A DNA stretch of 64,000 bases from Lactuca virosa (GCA_928212115.1 CAKMRJ010000001.1:186999877-187063876), one strand, 5' to 3'. Shown: positions 1 to 10,882, counted from the first letter of the stretch. Notes: generated from the letters alone by a model not told the origin. Made by a program: numbers and translations.

Positions 1-211
1 CGCCCTACGTACATATATACGCCCAGCATACTAGGGCGCGCCCTAGTACGCTCAGCGTACACACGTACGCATGGCGTACTCCCTCAACCCCAATATTACG
101 AAAATGCCACTAGGGCCTTCATTGCAAACTTTCTTATACTTATGGTCCAAATTGCAATATAATAATATTATAGGGTCAAAATTAGAAGTACCTTATCATC
201 AGGATGTTGCA
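1..211 (-). repeat. End fragment of the 3' LTR of gypsy copy A
   Basis: Bases 1-211 align by eye with 7567-7769, the matching end of the 5' LTR. Shared landmarks are the GTACGC-N3-GCGTAC palindromes, CTCAACCCCAATATTACG, and the run up to AAGTACCTTATCATC. The LTR ends in TTGCA next to the polypurine tract. Only the U3 start of the LTR (minus orientation) lies in the window. Confidence 0.88.
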
Positions 212-225
212 ATTCTCTCCCATTT
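212..225 (-). other. Polypurine tract of gypsy copy A
   Basis: On the minus strand this reads AAATGGGAGAGAAT, directly next to the LTR end. It is the expected primer site for plus-strand DNA synthesis in an LTR retrotransposon and fixes the element's orientation. Confidence 0.75.
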
Positions 226-235
226 GACTTAGACT

Positions 236-2248
236 TCGTCCTCGAAGTCTGCAGAAGTGAATAACTCGGGGTAATGCTCCCTCATCTCCGCCTCCGGCTC
301 CTATGTCCACTCGGAGCCTCTCCGATGTTGCCACTGTACCTTTACCAAAGGTATCTCCTTGTTGCGCAGGACCTTCATCTATATTTCTAGAATAGCCACC
401 GACATCTCAATATAATTCAGGCGTTCATCGACTTGAATATCATCAAACGGAACAACTACCTCGTTGTCCAACACACACACTTCCGCAACTAAGAGACATG
501 GAAAGTGTTGTGGATTTGACTAAGCTCGATCGGCAGATCCAACCTGTAAGCTACCTTACCAACCCTAGCAATCACCTGAAAAGGTCTAATATACCGGGGA
601 CCCAATTCCCCTCTCTTCCAGAAGCATATCACCCCCTTCCAGAGCAAGACCTTCAGGAGCACCATATCGCCGACTTGAAACTCCAAATCTGATCAGCACC
701 GGTCGGCATAGCTCTTCTGCCGACTCTGAGCGGTCTGCAGTCTCTGTCTTTTTTCCTGAATAAGCTCCATGGTCTAAAGGACTACTTCGGTCCTTCCTGT
801 AACCCTATGACCAACCTCTCCCCAACAAACCAGGGTACGACATCTCCAACCATACAAGAGCTCAAATGGCGGAGCACCAACGCTGGAGTGATAGTTGTTA
901 TTGTAGGAGAACTCCGCAAGAGGTAGGTAGGAATCCCAACTCCCACCAAAATCAATACCACAGGCCCGCAACATATCCTCAAGGGTCTGTATAGTCCGCT
1001 CACTCTGGCCGTCGGTCTGCGGATGATATGCAGTGCTGAAATGCAACCTCGTCCCCAGTTCCTCGTGGAACTTCTACCAGAAACGGGAGGTGAACCGAAC
1101 ATCTCGGTCTGAATCAATGGAGATCGAACCCCCATGACGAGCAACAATCTCCCAAACATACACATCGGCGAACTTTTCGGCCGAAGAGCTCTCCCGGATG
1201 GCCAAAAAGTGGGCACTTTTGGTCAATCGATCCACGATGACCCATATAGCATCAAAACCCTTGGCCGTCTTCGGAAACTTAGTGATAAAATCCATGGTGA
1301 TCTGTTCCACTTCCATATGGGAACCTCCAAAGGCTGAAGCTTGTCATGCGGCTTCTGATGCTCGGCCTTGACCATCCTATAGGTCAAACACCTCTCGACA
1401 TACCTGGCTATCTTCATCTTCATACATGGCCGCCAGTAACTCAATATCAAATCCCGATACATCTTGGTGGATCCCAGGTGTATAGAAAAACGAGACTTAT
1501 GAGCCTCCTCCAGTACAATCTGTCTGATCCCACCAGAAACTAGAACCAAAACTCGACCACACCGAGTCAATAACCCTAGACTATCTGTGACAAACTTGTC
1601 GATCTCACCCCTGATCCTCTCTTATTTATAGTTCTCTTTCCGAACTCCCTCTACTTATGCCTCTCTGATCAATCCCAAAAGCGAAGAATCAACAGATATC
1701 CTCATACACACCTCCTTATCTGAAGACCCAACCGACTTGCGGATCAAAGCATCCACTATCGCATTCGCTTTACCCAGATGGTAAAGGATCTCGCAGTCAT
1801 AATCCTTGACCACATCCAGCCACCTGCGCTGCCTCATGTTCAGGTTCGGCTGATCCATAAGATGTCTGAAACTCTTGTGATCGTGTCTCATGCGGCTTTA
1901 GCTGCCGCAAAGCATAAGAAATCACCCGTCCTCTTTACATAAGGACCGCCCTCAAACCGGTAATGGATGCATCATAGAATACCACAAAGTCCTCGAATCC
2001 CCCCAGAAGGGTAATTCCGGGGCCTCACATAACCTCTGCCGAAGAGTCTCAAACGCCGACTGCTGCTCGGGGCCCCATCGTAAATCCACTCCCTTCCTCG
2101 TCATTCGAGTGAGGGGTACCACAATCTTGGAGAAATCCTGAATAAATCTTTGATAGTACCCTGCCAAACCTAAGAAACCCCTGATCTCTGAGGGAGATTT
2201 CGGAACCTCCCACTGCATCACAACCTCGATCTTGCCCGGATCGACCAA
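236..2248 (-). pseudogene. Gypsy copy A: late RT, RNase H, integrase and chromodomain-like tail, broken
   Basis: The late-RT part (2248-1952) has SPSEIRGFLGLAGYYQRFI and RWGPEQQSAFETL. RNase H (about 1891-1655) has NLNMRQRRWLDVVKDYDCEI. Integrase (1570-774) shows the HKSRFSIH zinc region with CLTY where CLTC is expected, then ITMDFI, DSDRDVRFTSRFW and QTDGQSERT, so the three acidic catalytic residues are still visible. The C-terminal part (686-489) has FQVGDMVLLKV and IHNTFHVS. A chromodomain-like tail continues to about 236 with an in-frame stop. The pieces lie in several frames with stops and frameshifts between them. This enzyme set would copy and insert the element; here it is dead. Confidence 0.9.
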
Positions 2249-2380
2249 AATCCCATCCTGGTTAACGAGGTGCCCCAGGAACTGGACCTCTTGTAACCAA
2301 AACTCACACTTCGAGAACTTGGCATAAAGCTATTCCCATCTCAAGACTCCCAGAAGTTCTCGAAGGTGCTCCTCATGCTG

Positions 2381-3030
2381 CTATCTGGTCTTGGAATATA
2401 CCACGATATCATTAATGAACACGATAAAAGATCGGTCGAGCATTGTCCTGCATACCCGATTCATCAAATCCATGAATACAGCAGGCACATTGCTGAGCCC
2501 AAATGGCATCACCATGAACTCGTAATGCCCATAACGAGTCCGGAACCCGGTCTTGTCCAAGTCCTCCTCTCTCACTCTCACCTGATGATATCAGACCTCA
2601 GACCGATCTTGAAGAACCAAGATACACCCTGCAACTGATCAAATAGTTCATCAATCCACAGAAGGGGATAACGGTTCTTCATTGTTAACTTGTTCAACTC
2701 CTGGTAATCAATGCACATCTGGTGTGAACCATCCTTTTTCTTGACGAACAATATCGACGCTCCCCACGGAGAACTGCTCGGTCTGATGAACTACTTGCCT
2801 AACAGCTCCTGAAGCTGAGAGGACAACTCTTGCATCTCGTGCGGTGCCAAGCGGTACGATGCCATGGCAATCGGGGCCGCACCTGGCACTAGATCAATCC
2901 TAAACTCAACTTGCCTCTCGGGAGGCACACCCGGTAACTCCTTCGGAAATACATCAACAAACTCCGTGACCACTAGCACATCAGAAACTGAGGTCTGTTC
3001 CCAAACCCGAGTATCAACCACGTAATCCAA
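2381..3030 (-). pseudogene. Gypsy copy A: reverse transcriptase N-terminal and catalytic part, broken
   Basis: From 3030 the frame reads FPKELPGVPPERQVEFRIDL and YRLAPHEMQELSSQLQELL, then stops. After the gap, FVKKKDGSHQMCIDYQELNK and the catalytic block (2581-2381, RYGHYEFMVMPFGLSN) follow. The polymerase signature reads FINDIVVYS where the lineage has FIDD, so one of the paired catalytic aspartates has become Asn. Together with frameshifts and the stop near 2381 this shows an inactive polymerase. Confidence 0.9.
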
Positions 3031-3274
3031 ATAACCTGCACACCCATAATGAATATACTGTCGAGTCCGGGCTGCTGAACAAAACCCTGAACTAACCCTG
3101 GTGCCCTCTCCATAGATAACCAGTTCTACCTCACTTGGGGTTCAAACTACCACTCGCTGGCCCTTACAATAAATCATGGCACCAAGCCTGCTCAGCCAGT
3201 CCATACCCACTATCACGCACACATCCTCCACGGGAAAAGGGATCAGATCAATCGGATAAGGCACCTGAAGATCT

Positions 3275-3462
3275 CTAATACACAACCATGAAACACTGCG
3301 GACGCAGAGGCTCATGTTCGTTGGCGATTGAAACCCGCAATGGGCACTCTAACTCCCCAATAGGCATATCAAACTCCCTACTTAATGATCGAGATACAAG
3401 GGACCGACCATCGCCTGAGTCAAATAACACAAGAGTAGGCAAAGAGTTCACTAAGGATGTAC
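3275..3462 (-). pseudogene. Gypsy copy A: aspartic protease
   Basis: The frame after the candidate intron reads SLVNSLPTLVLFDSGDGRSLV, with the D-S-G active-site triplet of retroviral-type aspartic proteases (normally DSGA; here DSGD). It continues through FDMPIGELECPLRV to a stop at 3275. The role is cleavage of the Gag-Pol polyprotein. The upstream 66 nt are also open in this frame, so in this copy a protein could be read with or without splicing. Confidence 0.85.
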
Positions 3463-3528
3463 CTATTAGGAGCATATACATGAGCATAACATAAAATACA
3501 ATCAACAGAATAATAAATACAAACATAC
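3463..3528 (-). other. Candidate 66-nt intron between gag and protease, copy A
   Basis: On the minus strand the segment starts GTATGTTTGTATTT, ends CTCCTAATAG, and is strongly AT-rich. The left exon ends in the first base of a Gly codon and the right exon supplies the other two (phase 1). Removing it restores the spacing between the post-zinc-knuckle APNVMTG segment and the protease. Copies B and C carry equivalents at the identical codon. Sixty-six nt is close to the lower limit for plant introns. There is no RNA evidence in hand. Confidence 0.65.
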
Positions 3529-4740
3529 CAGTCATGACGTTTGGAGCTGCTCTAGCCTCCCCGACAGTAAGTTGAAAAGAACGGCCCTGAGCCCTCTGGG
3601 GCTCTATCCTCCCCTGGTGCCTATCGGTGATCCTTAAAGTGGCTGGCGCCAGGGCCTGCACCGGCTTGGTGGCAAGCAATGGACAATTGACCTTTATATG
3701 GCCAACCTGATCATAGTGATAGCAAATCCTGGTACTTGGAACTAAGGACGGCTGGCGACAATCCCTCGCGTAGTGCCCCTCCTTGCCACATTTGTAGCAT
3801 ATACCAGCAGATTGACAAGCCCTATCCTGAACCTTGCCACACTTCCAACAAGTACGACCCCTCTGACTCTCAGATCTAGCATCAGTGGCCTTAAACCGCT
3901 TCGGCGTAGGATGCGACTGCGCGGGGCCTATCTCTGCTCCCTCGTCTTGAGCTCCATCTCGATCTCCCGCCGCCTAGCGGTGTCCGGAAACTCCAACAAT
4001 GAACCATAACGTTGTGTGGATACAAACTGTCGGATGTCCGTCTTGAGCATGCTCAAGTAATGGGTCATCTTAGCTTTCTCAGAAGTAGCAAACTCAGGAC
4101 AAAACATGGCCCTCTCAATAAACATTTTGGTGATCTCCGTCACCGACTTAGTCCCTTATCTCAAATCCAAGCACTCCTGGTCCAACCTCTCATGCTACAC
4201 AAACGGAACATATCTAGAATGGAACATCTATGAGAAGTGATCCCAAGACACAGCAGCCCTCTGCTAAGAAGAATACGAGCTAGTAACACGTCTCCACCAA
4301 TCCTTCACTTCGGACCGAAGAAGGTTCAGAGCACACTTGACCTCCTGGTCAGTTGGGCAAGAGCAAGTGAAGAAGCATCCCTCGATGTTAGACATCCACC
4401 TCATGGCTATGATCAGATCTTGAACTCTGTCCAATGTCGGGGGCTTCGTATTGTCGAAGTCCCGATATTAGAAGGCTCTCCCAACGGCAATCCCGGCAGC
4501 AGCAACAACTGTTGTGGCTGCAACAGAACAACCTCAGAAAGTGCAGCATATCGATCGTCAAAGAACTCCGTCATAACGTTCTTGATAGACCCAAATAGCT
4601 CCGGTATCTAACCCTGCAAATGGAAACAACCTCCTCTCGAATAATCTCCTAACCCGGTCCTCAGTCAATCCCGTCCCATCCTGGCCACCTGTAACTGATC
4701 CTGACCCAGATCCTACCTCAAATTGTCTCGTAGTGGCCAT
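3529..4740 (-). pseudogene. Gypsy copy A: gag (capsid and nucleocapsid), broken
   Basis: The likely start is the ATG at 4740 (MATTRQFEVGSGSG). Capsid-type sequence follows in fragments, including MTEITKMFIERAMF and a basic region near 3930-4140. The nucleocapsid has two CCHC-like knuckles near 3690-3830: CYKCGKEGHYARDC, and a degenerate CYHYDQVGHIKVNC in which the second Cys is replaced. Gag would package the RNA and form particles. Several frame changes and stops break it. The segment ends in RAAPNVMTG, just before the candidate intron. Confidence 0.85.
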
Positions 4741-5505
4741 ACTAAATATAAAACAGGGATATATCATATAAAATGCATATAACATCATGGGGACCATTTC
4801 CCAAAAAAAACCCTAGGGGTTGTGACTTCCTTGCTACGCGTACGTGTCATGTGCTTCCAGTAGTACGTGCCCATATTACCTTCCACACCTAACCATATTT
4901 TTCTCAAAGGATCATTACAAAAACCCTGAGAATACACACTAGCATACACATACACTCAATCCTTACTTCCTAGAGGAAGGATAAACATTACGCGACTGGT
5001 CGGCTGACCCCACACGAATCATCCAAGAAACTCCCACAAACCCTGCAACACTTGTGTATGCTAACCATACATAATACTGGATCCTATAGACAGTCGAATA
5101 CTTGATTCTACCCTAAACCCACAACCAAACAAGGAACATGAAATAAGGCTAAATCAAACATTCTCAGGCTATAGAATCCTAGTTCTGTACAACTATGATG
5201 CATACACTAAGAAACTACAGTTATGATGTCAATTACATATAAGAATGGAACCCTAGGCTACCAGGCATCATATAATCAGGAAATTCTATCATGCAATTCT
5301 AGAAGATCCCTAGCCTATCACTAGCATGTTGTTCTAACATATCACAATATCAAATAACAGTGTGGTAATTTGGGGTCTACTTACTGGCTCCGACTGATCC
5401 TACACATCGTATCCTTATTGATTATTTTGCAAATAATTTTTAAAACCTTTTTCCTTTGTTTGAGACAGGATTCACATGAGTGTTCCTCAAATTCACTCAA
5501 ATCAA
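4741..5505 (-). other. Untranslated leader of gypsy copy A
   Basis: This segment lies between the primer binding site and the gag start and has no coding frame worth calling. Blocks such as the AGTACGTGCCCATATTACC region near 4860 and the AGACAGTCGAATAC region near 5090 recur in the leaders of copies B (25640, 25896) and C (60835), which supports common descent. Confidence 0.7.
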
Positions 5506-5519
5506 GGCTATGATACCAA
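5506..5519 (-). other. Primer binding site, copy A (initiator Met tRNA type)
   Basis: The minus strand reads TTGGTATCATAGCC three bases inside the 5' LTR. It is one base from the usual TGGTATCAGAGCC complementary to the initiator methionine tRNA. Confidence 0.85.
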
Positions 5520-5703
5520 CTTGTAACATCCATAAAAATCACAAGAAATTTAAACTTTTAAAATCAGCCCAAAACCATAAATAGTTTACAAATCATAGTT
5601 TTCAAAATATTTTTCCAAACATCAGAGTCTCGCAAAATCATAATTCATAAACAAGAGGATGTGTACGGTCACGCCTTTGACTTCCCTCGATCATCCGAAG
5701 TAC

Positions 5704-6239
5704 CTGAAACCACAACCCAAAAACTGTAAGCCAACGCTTAGTGAGTTCCCCCAAAGTACCATCACATAAACAAAATAGCAAACAAAATGCATGCAGAGCC
5801 TTCAACTTGACTGGAGCGCCGCACCGGCCTATAGACTATCTGGAGCGCTCACACAACCTTCAGCATGACTGGACCGCCTCACTGGTCCTTCAGCCTATCT
5901 GGACCATTCTCTGAGCCTTCGGCCTGACATGTATGCCTTTCTGGCCTTCAGTCTATATGGGCCTCCCTGGGTCTCTTGGCCTTCAATCTATACTGGTCCG
6001 CCTCAACCCAACCACACATAACATGTCGACATATACATCACAGATAAACATACATATAACCAATCAATAGAAAATCAAGGAGATCTACAGATCACTAAGC
6101 ATATCATCATCTTATATACCAGGATACTGATCTAACAGATCACTACATCATAATAACATACTATCACATAACAGGATATCTAATCCAATGGGCCGGCCTT
6201 GGTGCCTTCGACCCACAAGTACAGTGAGGAAAAACTCAC
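5704..6239 (-). other. Candidate leader intron inside the LTR of copy A (536 nt)
   Basis: On the minus strand the donor context is TATGAG|GTGAGTTTTTCC and the acceptor is GTGGTTTCAG|GTACTTCGG. The pair encloses the minisatellite at 5800-6010. The same boundaries recur in LTRs at 10216, 13442 and 35017, and the donor alone at 47941 and 51061. The promoter lies about 1.3 kb upstream and the primer binding site about 190 bases downstream, so removal would shorten the 5' leader. No RNA evidence. Confidence 0.5.
5800..6010. repeat. LTR minisatellite, about 40-bp units (copy A)
   Basis: Imperfect units built on CCTTCAGCCTATCTGGACC recur about five times. The array is specific to this family, but its place in the LTR matches the arrays of the other gypsy LTRs. 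Confidence 0.7.
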
Positions 6240-6404
6240 CTCATAGACTGGACAAAAAGATGATGAGGTCTCGACTCCGAATCTCAGCTCTAATCGTCAC
6301 CTAACCAACCAAATGACCAATCATAATCAAAATCCCAAAATATCCAAAATACCTTTAGGTCAAACTTGGTCAAATCCACTAAGTCAACCCATACGAGTCA
6401 CCAT

Positions 6405-6520
6405 AGAGTGTGTACGCGAGGCGTACTCCAAATGTACAATGGGCGTACTCGAATGTTGACCAACATCGGTGTGGTTGATCTTGTATGCGGGGCGTACTCT
6501 AGGTATGCGGGGCGTACTCC
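6405..6520. repeat. Palindrome cluster, GTACGC-N3-GCGTAC type (downstream cluster, copy A)
   Basis: Units include GTACGCGAGGCGTAC and two degenerate copies ending GGGGCGTAC. Each is an odd-length inverted repeat with 6-bp arms. The cluster lies about 1 kb downstream of the LTR TATA box. Confidence 0.75.
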
Positions 6521-6588
6521 CCGACCCCCAAAATCTCATTAAGAGCTTAATGGCTTAAGCTCTCACATCCATCTTTCAGATCCATGGC

Positions 6589-7510
6589 TAAAATACCCTC
6601 AAGAGGCATAAAGTTTCCAACTTTATGACTCTACATGTCCTTTAAGTGTCTTAGTCCATTAAGACCTTCGACATCATTCATGGAGCAAAACCAACCATTT
6701 GGAACCTATTTTTATGAACATGCTATGTTCATGAATCTCCACATGTGGGAAGAAAAGGACGAAAACCATTCCAACACAAGATCCAAATGAAACTTCACCA
6801 AGTTTAGAACTTGATACCTCAAAATGGTGTCATAGGGTGGTGTGATCCTCGATCTAAAGAGCTTCACTCTTCCAAATTGGTCTCTCCTTCCTTCTGTTTT
6901 CTACAAAAGCACAAAACACACACTCTCAAGCTTAGAAATGCTTCATAAGATGGATTAGGGTTGCAAAAATGTATCAAGAGGATGGAGGTTGATGCGGTGA
7001 GGGGAAAAGAGGCTATAGTGGGGTTTAAAATACCCTGAAGTCATAAAGTTTCCAACTTTATGACTTTGCATGTCCTTTAAGTGCTTAACTCAACTTCTTA
7101 ATCCATTAAGACCTTCTACATCATGCATGGAGAAAAACCAAACATTTGGAACCCATTTTTATGACTCAAGACCCATCTAAAGGTCTGAAAGGAAAGCTTA
7201 ATGGGTCAAGAACATGCTATGTTCATGAATCTCCACATTTGGGAAGAAAGGACAAAAAACCATTCCAACACAAGATCTAAATGAAACTTCACCAAGTTCA
7301 GAACTTGATACCTCAAAATGATGCGAAAGGGTGGTGTGATCCTCGATCTAAAGAGCTTCACTCTTCCAAGTTGGTCTCTCCTTCCTTCCTTCTTCTTCAA
7401 AAGCACAAAACACATACTCTCAAGATTAGAAATGCTTCACAAGATGGATTAAGGTTGCAAAAATATATCAAGAGGATGGAGGCTGATGCGGTAAGGGGAA
7501 AAGAGGCTAT
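6589..7510. repeat. Direct duplication inside the LTR of copy A
   Basis: The stretch 6589-7025 is repeated at 7027-7510. Shared runs include CATAAAGTTTCCAACTTTATGAC and AAACTTCACCAAGTT, as well as the run from CTCGATCTAAAGAGC onwards. The second unit has about 55 extra bases near 7147-7205. This is an internal LTR expansion. Confidence 0.8.
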
Positions 7511-7517
7511 AATGAGG

Positions 7518-7526
7518 TTTAAATAT
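7518..7526 (-). promoter_or_regulatory. TATA box of the copy A 5' LTR
   Basis: The minus strand reads ATATTTAAA between the upstream palindrome cluster and the long leader. The matching element in other LTRs of the lineage sits in the same relative place. Confidence 0.5.
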
Positions 7527-7562
7527 GAGCTAAACCTTAAAAATTAGGGTTTGCATGCCTAG

Positions 7563-7642
7563 CACGTACGCCCTGCAAACATATGTACGCCCAACATACT
7601 AGGGCACGCTCAGCGTACACACGTATGCATGGCGTACTCCCT
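7563..7642. repeat. Palindrome cluster upstream of the copy A promoter
   Basis: Units of the GTACGC-N3-GCGTAC class lie about 40-120 bases upstream of the TATA box (minus orientation). One is CGTATGCATGGCGTAC, whose counterpart at 68-83 is the perfect GTACGCATGGCGTAC. Confidence 0.7.
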
Positions 7643-7769
7643 CAACCCCAATATTACGAAAATTCCACTAGAGCCTTCATTGCACACTTTCTTATACTTA
7701 GGGTCCAAATTGCAATATAATAAAATTATAGGGTCAAAAATGGAAGTACCTTATCATCGGAATGTTATA

Positions 7770-8216
7770 GAAATGGGTACAGTAAAAGAAAATGGTTGCA
7801 AAGGAAGAATCGATTCACTCTTGCTCTGCCCCCACCATCTCTATTCTCTGATCATATCACCCACTATTTACCCACGACCACCACCATGGAAATTCAATCT
7901 CACCATCACCACTACCACCATCAAGAACCACTACATGTCTATAGCAACCAACCAAACTCTACACAAAAATTACCCAACACACATAAAACCGATTTGAGAA
8001 GAACAAGGGATAGGGCACGATCAACATACACACACCCTTCATCATAAGAAGATGATGGGGAATTTCAATGTGGCAATCTCCGTTTTTATTTGCAACAAAT
8101 CATTAATATACATATCATAATAGATTCAATTAAAATTTGAAGATTATTATCAGAGTCGTCAAACACATTGCAAATCAAAACTCACACTTCATAATAGAAA
8201 AAATTATAATGAAACA
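7770..8216. other. Host sequence between the LTR and the lectin pseudogene
   Basis: No gene is called. A short frame from the ATG at 7885 begins with a His-rich stretch and ends at 8047, but it is low complexity and matches nothing known to me. The end of the lectin-type reading frame may decay into 8100-8216 on the minus strand. Confidence 0.5.
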
Positions 8217-8730
8217 TTAATTCAGTTTCACTAGATTGAAGATGGAAGAGTAATGGAATAGAATAGAGTCAAGATCGAAACCCACATGATTCCCATAGAC
8301 ATCTTTGAACTCGGCGTCCATTAGAGTATCACTTAATGACAACAACATCGCTAGGAATATCCGAGTACGAACCAGCATTGCTGACATCTTCATCATTCGA
8401 CGATAAAACAAAATCCAAACCACCTCCAATCGAACCCAAATTCAAATTAACTATAAAGAATGGAAAATACGTTGAGAACCTCGCCAGATTAGGGCTCCAA
8501 TGTCGCTGAAATCTAAAAAGCTTGTTGTAAGAAATCATGTGGGCGCTAGAGTCAAGGACGGGGAGATCTTGGGTGAGTCTAACACAGTTGTTGAACAAGT
8601 GAGCGTCGCCTAGGAAATTCAGTCCGGTGAGGGTAAGTGTTTGGAAGTCAATTGAGGTGGTTCTGGTGGCTATATTGCCGAAAAAAAGAGGAAAATAATA
8701 TATTAAAACATAGTGAAAAGGGTGTTTGTG
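8217..8730 (-). pseudogene. L-type lectin receptor kinase (clade VIII-like), lectin domain remnant
   Basis: On the minus strand a hydrophobic, signal-peptide-like stretch near 8730-8680 leads into SIDFQTLTLTGLNFLGDAHL, then FSTYFPFFIVNLN, GSIGGGLDFVLSSNDED, and after a frame change LMDAEFKDVYGNHVGFDLDS. The legume-lectin beta-sandwich pattern and the GGGL-F-hydrophobic and N-H-V-G-x-D-L motifs fit L-type lectin receptor kinases, best clade VIII from memory. In the intact family this extracellular domain sits before a transmembrane helix and a kinase, and acts at the plasma membrane. Neither the helix nor the kinase was found here. At least one frameshift (near 8340) and a stop at 8217 show a pseudogene. 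Confidence 0.78.
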
Positions 8731-8825
8731 CTAGAAATTAATTAATGAAGAAGGCATGGTATGTGAGCTAGATTTGAGGAACATCCACAGAGAATTCTTG
8801 AGATTACTGATGAACCCGATCCAAA

Positions 8826-8895
8826 AAAGTTAGGATTTAAACAAAAACCCAAAAAAATACATATCAAAAGGACCATTTTTGCAATTTTGTATAAC
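8826..8895. repeat. Isolated terminal-repeat fragment of a DNA transposon
   Basis: The run AAACAAAAACCCAAAAAAAT, the following ACATAT, then GGACCATTTTTGCAATTTTGT match the right end of the element at 9377-13158 (13105-13158). No partner end was found to its left, so it is a deleted copy or a solo end. Confidence 0.55.
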
Positions 8896-9376
8896 ATAAC
8901 TAATATGTTGACTAAAGGTGGACTCCCCCATGGTGCATGAGCTCATCATGCTAGGAGTATAAGAATCATATTTCTAAAATATTGAAATCGGAGCATTTAG
9001 TGGATTAAAATAAGAATTGTGACTTACGATTTGTCATTTTCCATATGAAATAGATAAACAACTTATTTGAGTACAAAATGATGATTCGATCCATGCCTTG
9101 TAGTTGTATTTAAGGTCATATATCACAAAAAATATATTATAAAGTGGATAATTTTACACCTATGGAGTTTATAGTTGAAATTCCCTAAATACTAATGTCA
9201 AAATGAATTTGAGTTGGTGTCATAATGTTAGGACGATGGAAAGAAATAAGGCCTTGCGTTGAAAATAAGTTAACTATTTGGTAAAAACTACAAAAATAGT
9301 TTACGAAGTAATTTATAAGTTAGTTTTTAATAAGCTACTTTGAGATAGTCTTTTATGGAGGTTTTTTTTTTTTTTT
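8896..9376. other. Unassigned AT-rich spacer
   Basis: No coding frame, repeat family or regulatory site can be supported here. The stretch ends in a run of T at 9362-9376, directly before the inverted-repeat element. Confidence 0.5.
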
Positions 9377-9588
9377 GACAAAACTGCAAAAATGGTCACT
9401 GTAGTATGCATTTTTTCCGGGAGTTGGTACAAACCACAACTTTTTTTTGGGTAGGTGGTCGTTTTGAGCTAGTTTGCTTGTGGTTTTGGTCGCTCGCAAA
9501 ACTGAAAAGCTAAAATGTCATCCTGATACATTTTTTATATATTTTTTATTTAATTTAATGTTTTAATAATAATTGATATGGGGACCGC

Positions 9589-9607
9589 CTCTCTCTCTCT
9601 CTCTCTC
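9589..9607. repeat. CT microsatellite in the left inverted end
   Basis: About nine CT units. They face the GA run at 12892-12927 in mirrored position within the same transposon. Confidence 0.9.
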
Positions 9608-10874
9608 ATTGACGCAATTTCAGTTCAACTATGTTCGTTCTCTATGGAATCAATGGAGAACACCGTCACATGTGGTAAACTAGAAAGAAAACCATGTAAT
9701 CCAATTTCACTCCTTATCAGAACGGAATACTCCACTTGAAGAAGTCAAGCTGGCTGCAATCGTCGTAGCCTGAATATACATTTAAGATCAACCGACATGG
9801 CTATCCTTATGAAAAAGTGTGCCCTACTTACCCATCCCTCCCTCTTGCAGATCTACTCAGATCCTTCACAGGGGCGAATTCAAATTCTCCAAAAGTTATA
9901 CACATAGATTCAACCTGGTTATCTTATCCACTAGTGAAATAGATTTTCTATAAAGAGGAAGATGAAATCATTTACTGCTAACTAATAAAACAAATATCGA
10001 TTTTTTGATTTTCTACCAAAAAAACTTGACTTCTGCAAATAAACTGGTATTTTTGGGTTGAAGTTTGAAATAAATTTTGTTCAAAAACACACATATCAGG
10101 GGATGAACATGATGTCTCAAGGGTGGGATGAAACCTATAGTCTCCTCTCCATCAGCCTCATCTTTGAAGACACCCACAATGTAGTATCCACTACCTAAGA
10201 GCACTACTACATCAATGTAAGACCTCGTTTTCACCTAGCAGTATAAACGTTAAATAGACTTTTTGATAGAGGACTATTAAGGATAAATAGTCTTGAAAAA
10301 ATTTATAGTAGTCGTAAAAGCGAGAGCATAAACATTTAGAAGGATGAAATCTGACTTCGTCTGAGGAAGTTATGATTTTTAGAAGTTCCAACGCAGTAGT
10401 GTACGACATAGAAACCAAAATATAAATCGGTCGATTGTTAGGAAAAACAATCTAAACAAGAGTTGAGGATCTCGTCCATATGATTCCATCGATATAAAGA
10501 CAGTTGAGAACGGAATTCATATGAGATAGTTATGATTATTATACAGGTTTTAACGGTCTAAGCAAGTTAAAAGTATAACTTTAAAGATAAAGTGAGAATT
10601 AGTTGACAAAGTCTAAATGAAAGTTTTAGATCTCATCGATAGCTACACGTGGATAAAAGAACGTCGAAAACAGAGCTCGTATCGGGAAGATATGATTTTT
10701 TGAAGATTCTGTTAATTTGCGTGCGAGCTGGCGTGCACAGACCAAGCGCGTGGCAGCACTGACACACCACCCAGATTTCACCACGTGTCAACATTTGGAA
10801 GGAGCCACGTCATCTCACCCTACCAAGTATGCATTGTGGACAGACAGGATGTGCAACATGCGCCCTTTTTCCTG

Positions 10875-10882
10875 CTATAAAT
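10875..10882 (+). promoter_or_regulatory. TATA box of the solo LTR
   Basis: TATAAATA follows a CCCTTTTTCCTGC run about 660 bases into the LTR. The position fits the U3/R border. Confidence 0.7.

Larger units (their letters stand above)
1..7769 (-). mobile_element. Ty3/gypsy LTR retrotransposon, Tekay/Del chromovirus type, copy A (left end beyond window)
   Basis: On the minus strand the order is 5' LTR (5522-7769), primer binding site, leader, gag, protease, reverse transcriptase, RNase H, integrase, chromodomain-like tail, polypurine tract and the end of the 3' LTR (1-211). PR-RT-RH-IN order with integrase last is diagnostic of Ty3/gypsy. The integrase tail (GDMVLLKV, LGPRY, IHNTFHVS, then VQWQHRRGSEWT) matches the Del/Tekay chromovirus lineage from memory. 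The reading frame is broken many times, so the copy cannot make its own proteins. The missing left end prevents any check of the target duplication. Confidence 0.93.
5522..7769 (-). repeat. 5' LTR of gypsy copy A (about 2.25 kb)
   Basis: The LTR starts TGTAACATCC on the plus strand and ends GTTATA, a probable decay of GTTACA. A TATA-like ATATTTAAA lies at 7518-7526 (minus). It contains a palindrome cluster on each side of the promoter, an internal tandem duplication, a minisatellite and a donor/acceptor pair, each listed separately. The blocks AGTACCTGAAACC, TTAGTGAGTTCCCCCAAA and GGCCTTGGTGCCTTCGACCC are shared with the other gypsy LTRs in the window. Confidence 0.88.

Noticed and set aside
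7885..8047. Histidine-rich short open frame as a gene
   Set aside because: Low-complexity CAC/CAT repeats create it, there is no family resemblance, and it sits at a transposon boundary.
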